Below, piece after piece: positions 4,390-9,365 of a stretch of 9,365 nucleotides of DNA. The DNA comes from an uncultured Collinsella sp. (GTDB lineage Bacteria > Actinomycetota > Coriobacteriia > Coriobacteriales > Coriobacteriaceae), in contig CAUEMA010000031.1 in assembly GCA_959018755.1 (NCBI GenBank), positions 1 to 9,365 on the forward strand, written 5' to 3'. The notes beneath the pieces were generated by a model. That model worked only from the letters and a program-made list of their open reading frames with translations. It searched no databases and was not told where the DNA came from. The position numbers were made by a program, and so were the translations under genes. Position 1 is the first letter of the stretch; each line of letters starts with the position of its first letter.

Positions 4390-5514
4390 CTACCTGGGCA
4401 CGCGGTCCTGCCTTGCGGCAAACGGGGCGAGCACGGCGTGCGGCTCGCTTTGGTACCAGTAGGCGACGGTGGAGATGTCGTCCTCGCGCTCGTAGAGCTT
4501 GATGTCGTCGTTGCCGAGGTCCTGGAACGTCACGCGCAGGTCCTCCTTGAACGAGATCGGGTCGGGAAGGTGCCACCTGTAGAGGCCATGCCTGGGCAGC
4601 GCGTCGTCGTTGGTCGCGAGCATCGGGTTCGGGTTCGGCTTGCCCGCGCTGAAGCGGTCGCGCGTGGCGTCGCGCGTCGAGCGGTACGGGTAGCCGGCGA
4701 ACAGCGTGTTGAAGCACTGCGCCTCGGGCAGCGCGTGGGGCGGCCTGTCGAGGAAGGCCCAGGCACCGCCGAAGTAGTCCTCGGCTCCCGTCGAGGTGAC
4801 CGTGGGGAACTCCTCGTCGCCGTCGAGGAAGAACTTCATCTCGCCCTCGCCCCACCAATAGCGCTCCAGGGCGCACAGGGCCATGTAGGTGCCGACGTAG
4901 TAGCCCTTACCGCGCACGCCGTCGAGCACGGTGTAGTCGACGCCCCTGCGGGTGCTGCGCTCGCGGTTAAAACGGGCGTGGAAGTACATGGCGTCGTCCG
5001 GCACGTCGGTGAGCGCGTAGTTGAACGTGTAGAAGATGTACTTAATGAACCCGGGGTGCTCGCTCGTAAGCGTGACCTTGGCGTGCTTCCTGAAAGGCAT
5101 CTGGAAGTAGCAGTTCATGCCGCCCGTCGGGTTCACGCAGATGGGCATCGAGTTGACGATGGCGCGCTCACCGAAGCCGTTGCAGAAGAAGTCGCCGACA
5201 GGGCACTCGACCGAGGGGGTCTCCTCGTCGTCCCAGTAGAAGCGCAGCACGAGGTCGCGCATGACGAAGCTGCCGGCGGCGGTCTTGTCGGGGACGGTCA
5301 TCCAGATGTGGCGGATGATGCCGGGGCCCTCGATGTCCGCGAGCGTGATGGTCTCGCCGGACTCAAGGGGCACGCAGCACGAGCCCTTGCGGCCGACGCC
5401 GAGGTGGCTGGCCGACATGGCGGCACGGCCCTTCTCGCCCGTGATGTTCTCGGGGGTGATGGCGCGGCTTTCCTCACCGCCGTGCATCCACACGTCCTTA
5501 AGGAACTCTCTCAT
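4390..5514 (-). CDS. GH172 glycoside hydrolase (DUF2961), putative alpha-fructofuranosidase type
   Basis: This 374-residue protein carries the DUF2961 core, now glycoside hydrolase family GH172. Landmarks are GPGIIRHIWMTVPD (63-76), the R..VLRFYWDDEETPSVECP region (86-105), GDFFCNGFGE (107-116), YWWGEGEMKFFLDGD (219-233), TGAEDYFGGAW (242-252) and AGYPYRSTRD (273-282). By analogy with Bifidobacterium dentium alphaFFase1 (catalytic Glu270 and Glu291), the likely pair is E223 or E225 with E245. Known members act on difructose dianhydride I or on alpha-D-arabinofuranosides. No signal peptide is present, so it should work in the cytoplasm on sugar brought in by the adjacent PTS. GAGGAGG lies six bases before the ATG and touches the EIIA stop codon 12 nt away. 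Substrate is inferred from context only; a D-arabinofuranoside remains an alternative. Confidence 0.85.
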   Translation of the reverse strand: MREFLKDVWMHGGEESRAITPENITGEKGRAAMSASHLGVGRKGSCCVPLESGETITLADIEGPGIIRHIWMTVPDKTAAGSFVMRDLVLRFYWDDEETPSVECPVGDFFCNGFGERAIVNSMPICVNPTGGMNCYFQMPFRKHAKVTLTSEHPGFIKYIFYTFNYALTDVPDDAMYFHARFNRERSTRRGVDYTVLDGVRGKGYYVGTYMALCALERYWWGEGEMKFFLDGDEEFPTVTSTGAEDYFGGAWAFLDRPPHALPEAQCFNTLFAGYPYRSTRDATRDRFSAGKPNPNPMLATNDDALPRHGLYRWHLPDPISFKEDLRVTFQDLGNDDIKLYEREDDISTVAYWYQSEPHAVLAPFAARQDRVPR

Positions 5515-5526
5515 CGTCGACCTCCT

Positions 5527-5925
5527 CTATTCGTCGTCTTCGCACTCGGCGGAACTGGCACCGTTCACGTAGACGATCTGCTGGCGCGCCTCGTCGACGA
5601 GGGCGTCGAAGTCGAGTTTCTCGTCGGGGCGCGCGAGCGCGACCGTCATGGCGAGCGGGAGGTTGACACCCGCGATCACGTGGATCCGGTCGGAGGCGAA
5701 GCGGGAGAAGCGCTGGTTCACGCTGCCGCCGAGCGCGTCGGTGAGGACGACGACCTCGTCAGTGCCCGAAAGAGCCGCCTCGACCGCCGCGTCGAGCCCC
5801 TCGCCGTTGTCGTTCACGTAGGCGCACACGGCGTTGACGGCGTCGCTCTTACCCGTAAGGAACTCGAGGGTGTCCTTGAAGCCCTGGGCGAGAAGGGAAT
5901 GGCTCGCCACAACTATCTTTCTCAT
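5527..5925 (-). CDS. PTS mannose-family EIIA
   Basis: The 132-residue protein is a stand-alone EIIA of the mannose/fructose/sorbose PTS family. The phosphorylated residue is H9 in VVASHSLLAQGF, where most relatives have a Gly after the His. EVVVLTDALGGSVNQ (57-71) matches the 'v..ltDl.GGSP.N' loop and VIAGVNLPLAM (83-93) the 'v.tGvNLPml' strand. It takes phosphate from HPr and gives it to EIIB. Separate EIIA and EIIB proteins mirror LevD and LevE of B. subtilis. The ribosome site is weak (GGTG six bases upstream, AAGAG further away), so it may be made in smaller amounts than EIID, whose stop is 26 nt upstream. The acidic tail ECEDDE is unremarkable. Confidence 0.9.
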   Translation of the reverse strand: MRKIVVASHSLLAQGFKDTLEFLTGKSDAVNAVCAYVNDNGEGLDAAVEAALSGTDEVVVLTDALGGSVNQRFSRFASDRIHVIAGVNLPLAMTVALARPDEKLDFDALVDEARQQIVYVNGASSAECEDDE

Positions 5926-5951
5926 TGATTCACCAATCTCTTGGGTCGAAG

Positions 5952-6785
5952 CTAGGCGAGGATGCCAGCGGCGGAGGCGACCATCGCGAGGACGATCACC
6001 ACGAGGATGAGGGCCGTCATGCTCGCGTTCTTCTTGGTAAGAAGGTAATACGCGCTTCCCGTGATGGCGGCGGGGATCATGGCAGGCAGGATCTTGTCGA
6101 GCAGCGGCTGAATCTCCATCGAGACGTCGCCGAAGCTGAAGCTAATCGGGCAGGTGACGCCGATGACCGAGGCGATGAGGCAGCCGACCACGGTGAGGCC
6201 GAGCACGGAGGCGGCGGCAGTGAGGTTGGGAAGCTTCTCGCTGAAGTCGGTGACGAGCTTCACGCCCTGCTTGTAGCCGAACTCGAGGGCGTGCATGCGG
6301 ACCCAGAAGATGGCCAAGATGAGCGCGAACCAGATGCCGGCTCCCACGGGGTTGCCCTCGATGGCCATGTAGGCGGCGATGGAGCCCATGATGGTCGGGA
6401 TCATGGTCATGAGCAGGGAGTCGCCGACGCCGGCGAGCGGTCCCATGGTGCCGATCTTCAGGTCTTGGACGGCGTCCGCCGCCGCTAGGCCGTCGCGTTC
6501 CTCCATGGCCACGCAGGCGCCAAGGATGATGGCGGCGAGCCAAGGCTGGGTATTGTAGTAGCGGAAGTGGTTGTTGAGCGCTTGCTTATAGTCCTCGTCG
6601 TTCGTGTAGATCTTCCTCAGGACCGGCGAGAGGGCGTAGGCGACTGAGGCGCCCTGCTGGGTCTGGTAGTTGAAGGTGCACACGCTCATGAGCCAGCGCC
6701 AGTTCGCGTTGCGCAGATCCTTCTTGGTGACCTTGTAGCCGGAGGGCTTGCCCTCGGCGACGGCGGTGATGTTCTCGTTTTCCAT
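5952..6785 (-). CDS. PTS mannose-family EIID
   Basis: The 277-residue membrane subunit EIID forms the sugar channel with EIIC. Family landmarks are FNYQTQQGASVAYALSP (38-54), HFRYYNTQPWLAAIILGA (73-90), KIGTMGPLAGVGDSLLMTMI (110-129) and WVRMHALEFGYKQG (161-174). Hydrophobic segments occur around 130-143, 150-166, 190-212, 232-249 and 256-277, with the last one ending the chain in the usual way. AGAGGA inside the end of the EIIC gene acts as ribosome site, and only two bases separate the genes, so translation is probably coupled. Length is typical for the family and no damage is visible. Confidence 0.93.
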   Translation of the reverse strand: MENENITAVAEGKPSGYKVTKKDLRNANWRWLMSVCTFNYQTQQGASVAYALSPVLRKIYTNDEDYKQALNNHFRYYNTQPWLAAIILGACVAMEERDGLAAADAVQDLKIGTMGPLAGVGDSLLMTMIPTIMGSIAAYMAIEGNPVGAGIWFALILAIFWVRMHALEFGYKQGVKLVTDFSEKLPNLTAAASVLGLTVVGCLIASVIGVTCPISFSFGDVSMEIQPLLDKILPAMIPAAITGSAYYLLTKKNASMTALILVVIVLAMVASAAGILA

Positions 6786-6787
6786 GG

Positions 6788-7573
6788 TTACTCATCCTCT
6801 CCGATGAAGGCGTCTGCGGAAGCGTGGGCGGCGAGCTCGGTGTCCCTCTCGGCACGCTGGTAGAACGCGATCGCGAGGGCAACGCCGACGATGGCGGCGC
6901 CGATGATGGGCACGTTCAGGAAGGCCGAGAGGAAGAAGCCGACGAGCAGGTACTGGAAGTACTTGCCGGTGGGCATGTAGCGGAGCAGCATGGCGATACC
7001 GATGGCCGGGAGCATCTTGCCGGCGAGGGTGAGGCCGGAGAGGAACCACTGAGGCATGACCTCGAGGAGCCAGTTGACGGCGGGCTGGCCGAGCGTCACG
7101 GAGACAAAGACGGGCAGGGCGGCGCACAGGCCGAAGAGCGCGGGGCAGACCCACAGGATGGCGTTCATCTGATTGAACTTACCCTCGTTGCAGAACTTCT
7201 GGGACTTCTCGACGACGAAGCCGTTGAGGATCTTGACGATGACGTCGAGCTGGATGCCGAGCATGCCGACCGGCAGGCCGATGGCGAGGCCCGTGTCCGC
7301 GCCCAGGGTCACGCCGTAGGCGGTGGCGATGATGGCCATCGTGCCGTAGTCGGGAATCGACGAGCCGCCGAAGCCCGCGACGCCGAGCTGCATGAGCTGG
7401 ATGGTGCCGCCGATGACGAGGCCGGTCTGCCAGTCGCCCATGACGACGCCGGTGATAAGGCCCCAGAAGACGGCATAGTTGACGAAGATCATCGGGATGC
7501 CGTAGTAGTCCACGTGCTTGATGAAGGCCAGCAGGGTCAAAAGGACGACCTGCAGGATAGTGAAGTTGACCAT
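6788..7573 (-). CDS. PTS mannose-family EIIC
   Basis: The 261-residue protein is EIIC of the mannose-type PTS, a polytopic membrane permease subunit. The signature region is GDWQTGLVIGGTIQLMQLGV (46-65) followed by GFGGSSIPDYGTMAIIATAY (67-86), which matches the conserved 'G...Giiiga.lqLm.lG...iGg...Pd...a.iiata' motif. Several hydrophobic segments run from residue 4 to 238 (about 4-20, 24-45, 52-66, 78-110, 138-160, 175-196, 206-238), then a charged cytoplasmic tail. AAGGAGGG overlaps the EIIB stop codon (TAAGGAGGG), so the two are tightly coupled. With EIID it sets sugar specificity; sequence alone cannot separate fructose from mannose or GalNAc. Confidence 0.92.
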   Translation of the reverse strand: MVNFTILQVVLLTLLAFIKHVDYYGIPMIFVNYAVFWGLITGVVMGDWQTGLVIGGTIQLMQLGVAGFGGSSIPDYGTMAIIATAYGVTLGADTGLAIGLPVGMLGIQLDVIVKILNGFVVEKSQKFCNEGKFNQMNAILWVCPALFGLCAALPVFVSVTLGQPAVNWLLEVMPQWFLSGLTLAGKMLPAIGIAMLLRYMPTGKYFQYLLVGFFLSAFLNVPIIGAAIVGVALAIAFYQRAERDTELAAHASADAFIGEDE

Positions 7574-7582
7574 GATCCCTCC

Positions 7583-8056
7583 TTAGATGAGGTCGGCGAC
7601 GGAGACGGGCTTGTCGGCGGGCACGAACTGTGCCGTCACCTTGACGCCGCGGGCGATGAGCGCCTTGTAGCTCTGGACGTTCTCGGCGGAGGCATAGGCG
7701 CGCTGGGTGAGCTGGACGCCGCCCTCCTTGACGAGCGAGCCGCCGACGATCAGCGACGGGAGCTCGATGCCCGACTCGACCAGGTGAAGGATCGTCTCGG
7801 GCTCCTTGGCGATGACAAAGACCTTCTCGCGGTCGTACTTGCCCGCCGCGAAGTTCTTGAGCGCGGTCTGCTCGGAGATGATCGAGACGGCCATGCCCGC
7901 GGGGCGCGCCATCCTCATAGTGGACTTCAGGACCTCGTCGCCGGCGACCTTGTCGTCGATGACCATGACTCGGGTCGCGCCCGACACCGGGGCCCACTGC
8001 GTCACGATGATGCCGTGAAGCAGGCGATTGTCGATTCGTGCCATAACAACACTCAT
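7583..8056 (-). CDS. PTS mannose-family EIIB
   Basis: From ATG at 8056 the protein has 157 residues. The active His is H14 in MARIDNRLLHGIIVTQW, the EIIB motif RID.RL.HG followed by the conserved W21. LIVGGSLVKEGG (102-113) and ARGVKVTAQFVPAD (135-148) are further family features. It receives phosphate from EIIA H9 and passes it to the sugar during uptake. GATAGGAGC lies five to seven bases before this ATG; a longer frame from 8125 has no ribosome site and adds sequence unlike the family, so the short start is preferred. Most relatives have HGQV after the active His, here HGII. In Lev-type systems EIIB also phosphorylates the regulator when sugar is absent. Confidence 0.92.
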   Translation of the reverse strand: MSVVMARIDNRLLHGIIVTQWAPVSGATRVMVIDDKVAGDEVLKSTMRMARPAGMAVSIISEQTALKNFAAGKYDREKVFVIAKEPETILHLVESGIELPSLIVGGSLVKEGGVQLTQRAYASAENVQSYKALIARGVKVTAQFVPADKPVSVADLI

Positions 8057-8097
8057 GTTTGCTCCTATCAAATGAAGTTTTACGTTCGGTACTACCT

Positions 8098-8120
8098 CGG
8101 CGCTATCCGGATTCGCGCCG
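8098..8120 (-). repeat. Nested palindrome in the operon leader
   Basis: CGGCGC (8098-8103) and GCGCCG (8115-8120) form a 6-bp inverted repeat whose loop contains the palindrome ATCCGGAT. It lies between the candidate promoter and the EIIB start, in the untranslated leader of the PTS transcript. It could be an operator or a small hairpin; no T-run follows. Confidence 0.35.
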
Positions 8121-8128
8121 GGCAAGGG

Positions 8129-8158
8129 GTTATCGGATTATTGAGGACGCGCGGTCAG
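8129..8158 (-). promoter_or_regulatory. Candidate sigma-70-type promoter of the PTS-GH172 operon
   Basis: On the minus strand CTGACC (8153-8158, four of six to TTGACA) and GATAAC (8129-8134, four of six to TATAAT) are 18 bp apart. They lie in the 123-nt gap between the regulator stop and the EIIB ribosome site. No GG-N10-GC pattern of a sigma-54 -24/-12 promoter is visible in this gap, although LevR proteins classically act on sigma-54 promoters. Confidence 0.35.
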
Positions 8159-8179
8159 CTTGCGGCGGCGCGGGGAAGG

Positions 8180-9364
8180 TCACTCGTCGAGCAGGAGGTC
8201 CGAGGAGCCGAGGCGCTCTTCTCGCGCCGGGGCGGCGCTCACGCTTATGTAGTCGAAGACATATGCGATCTCGCTTACGGGAACCTCTACGCGATAGCGC
8301 GTCGAGATACTCGAGAAGCTCTGCCTGAAGGACTCGATGAAATCGGCACGCTCCTCCTCGAAGCGGTCCTGGCCAACGTAGGTCTCAATGGGGTTTCTGG
8401 TAACAAGGCGCTCGACGAGACAGCAGAGGTGGACGTAGAGCCCAATGATGGCGTTGCTGCCGATCTTCTCGCCTGTCCTGCGCTGAAGCTCGTGCACGGC
8501 GCTCTCGATCTCGTGGAATAGCCGCTCCGGGTCGAGGATGGTGATGGAGCGGATGACGTTCTGCAGCGTCATGTTCGAGAGCAGCTTCTCGTGGAAAGAA
8601 GAGAGCTCGGAAGCGTCAAGCCACCTGCCGAACACGGCATCGACCTTAGAGGCGGACGCCGTCGACATGATGTCCTCGAGGGCGACGAAGGGGATGGAGG
8701 CGACCCCGGGGTCTCCCGTGCCGATGACGGCGCAGACGCGGTGCTCGGAGAAAACGGCGTCGTTCGACCCGTTCGCGACGAGCTGCTTGAAGGGCCTCGT
8801 GAGCAGGCGCGCGCCTATGGTGCGCGGGAGGCTCTGCGAGACGAGCTGGCGTATCCTCTCCGCGGCGTCGACCCCGGACTCGGAGCAGAAGACGATGGCG
8901 TCCTCACGGTTGACGCGCTCGATCACCTTGCAGTGCGTCACGCACGCGGCGGTCGCATCGCCAAGAACCTCGGCGATGGACTTGCCGCCGAGCAGCCCGA
9001 CCCCGATCTCGAGCGCAAGACCGGTAGAGACGTTGTTCACCACGCCGATAGTGGAGTCGGTAACGTTCTCGAGGGCCTTATAGGCCTCCTCCAAGGAGCC
9101 CATGTCGACGAGGAACACGACCCCGGTGCAGTAGGAATGGCGGTCGACGAGGTGCTGGAGCGGACCGACGATGTCCTTCAGCTGCTGGTCGTAGGGCATG
9201 TCGACAGCCTCGTACACATGCATGCCGAGCATACGGTTCGCCGCGTCGGCGATGCTCGTCGCCGTTGAGTAGCCGTGGGACAAGATGACGCAGAGCGTCC
9301 GAAGGGCCTTCGCATCGCGAGACTCCGATGCGACGCACAGCGTCAGAAGCGTCTTCGTGAAGTG
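8180..9364 (-). CDS. LevR-family PTS-controlled transcription regulator (5' end outside window)
   Basis: The frame is open to the window edge, so only the C-terminal 394 residues are seen. VILSHGYSTATSIADAAN (visible residues 26-43) is an EIIA-Man-like domain with phospho-acceptor H30. AIVFCSESGVDAAERIRQLV (156-175 or so) is an EIIB-Gat-like domain with C160. A PTS regulation domain follows, with GLYVHLCCLVERLV carrying H312 and the closing VPVSEIAYVFDYI. This order (EIIA, EIIB, PRD) is that of LevR, in which phosphorylation by HPr activates and by EIIB inactivates. The DNA-binding and AAA+ part should lie beyond 9365. It stands just upstream of, and in line with, the PTS genes and is the obvious local regulator. 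The short AAPAREERLGSSDLLLDE-like tail is not informative. Confidence 0.88.
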   Translation of the reverse strand, partial: HFTKTLLTLCVASESRDAKALRTLCVILSHGYSTATSIADAANRMLGMHVYEAVDMPYDQQLKDIVGPLQHLVDRHSYCTGVVFLVDMGSLEEAYKALENVTDSTIGVVNNVSTGLALEIGVGLLGGKSIAEVLGDATAACVTHCKVIERVNREDAIVFCSESGVDAAERIRQLVSQSLPRTIGARLLTRPFKQLVANGSNDAVFSEHRVCAVIGTGDPGVASIPFVALEDIMSTASASKVDAVFGRWLDASELSSFHEKLLSNMTLQNVIRSITILDPERLFHEIESAVHELQRRTGEKIGSNAIIGLYVHLCCLVERLVTRNPIETYVGQDRFEEERADFIESFRQSFSSISTRYRVEVPVSEIAYVFDYISVSAAPAREERLGSSDLLLDE

Positions 9365-9365
9365 A

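Noticed and set aside
3471..4502. Plus-strand open frame opposite the fructokinase
   Set aside because: It is a shadow of the ROK gene, whose motifs are unambiguous on the minus strand.
4369..5928. Plus-strand open frame of about 519 codons opposite the GH172 and EIIA genes
   Set aside because: It is a mirror of GC-rich minus-strand genes; composition is Val/Ala/Arg/His-rich with no domains, and the opposite strand carries clear families with ribosome sites.
7583..8125. Longer EIIB starting at 8125
   Set aside because: There is no ribosome site there and the extra residues do not resemble EIIB; ATG 8056 has GGAGC at normal distance.
8057..8179. Sigma-54 -24/-12 promoter before EIIB
   Set aside because: I looked for GG-N10-GC and TTGGCA-type elements on the minus strand and found none.
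6824..8521. Plus-strand open frame of about 565 codons opposite EIIC, EIIB and the regulator
   Set aside because: It crosses three well-supported minus-strand genes and their gaps, is full of Asp/Gly/Glu/Val, and lacks a recognisable fold or ribosome site.

Overview
The window is high-GC bacterial DNA with dense, tightly spaced genes and good Shine-Dalgarno sites. The mannose-family PTS with a LevR-type regulator, the DegV and IS200/IS605 (TnpA) remnants and the GC-rich codon use suggest a gut actinobacterium of the Coriobacteriia, perhaps Collinsella. That placement is an inference from style and gene content, not a database match.

Left part (1 to about 3400) is a scrapyard of gene fragments. 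It holds the 3' end of a sensor histidine kinase, an unrecognised minus-strand remnant, a small excisionase/MerR-like helix-turn-helix ORF that runs into unrelated sequence, and a DUF3800 gene cut off after about 68 codons. Then comes a block of about 2 kb (roughly 841-2842) with visibly lower GC and Firmicutes-like codon use. It has one intact small SAM methyltransferase, a second methyltransferase cut at 110 residues and joined to the tail of a membrane protein, an intact leucine-carboxyl-methyltransferase-like enzyme, and the first ~21 codons of a possible alpha/beta hydrolase whose start codon reads ATA. A palindrome resembling a DtxR/IdeR-type metal operator overlaps the promoter of this block. 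The block ends at a strong terminator, followed by the left end of an IS200-type transposon (hairpin, SD-hiding stem-loop, first 19 codons of tnpA) fused to the last ~73 codons of a degV gene.

Right part (3426-9364, all minus strand) is an intact sugar operon, in transcription order: LevR-family PTS regulator (5' end outside the window), PTS EIIB, EIIC, EIID, EIIA, a GH172 (DUF2961) glycoside hydrolase, and a ROK fructokinase of the B. subtilis GmuE/YdhR type. Gaps are 2-26 nt, except 79 nt with a hairpin before the kinase and 126 nt with a candidate promoter before EIIB. The layout parallels the B. subtilis levanase operon (LevR, levDEFG, sacC), but the GH32 levanase is replaced by a GH172 enzyme without a visible signal peptide, and a fructokinase is added. 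Characterised GH172 enzymes act on alpha-D-fructofuranosyl bonds (difructose dianhydride I) or alpha-D-arabinofuranosyl bonds. The likely scheme is import and phosphorylation of a fructose-containing di- or oligosaccharide by the PTS, cytoplasmic splitting by the GH172 enzyme, and phosphorylation of the free sugar by the ROK kinase. This operon is the most interesting system in the window. A convergent, perfect 21-bp bidirectional terminator (3344-3393) separates it from the scrapyard.
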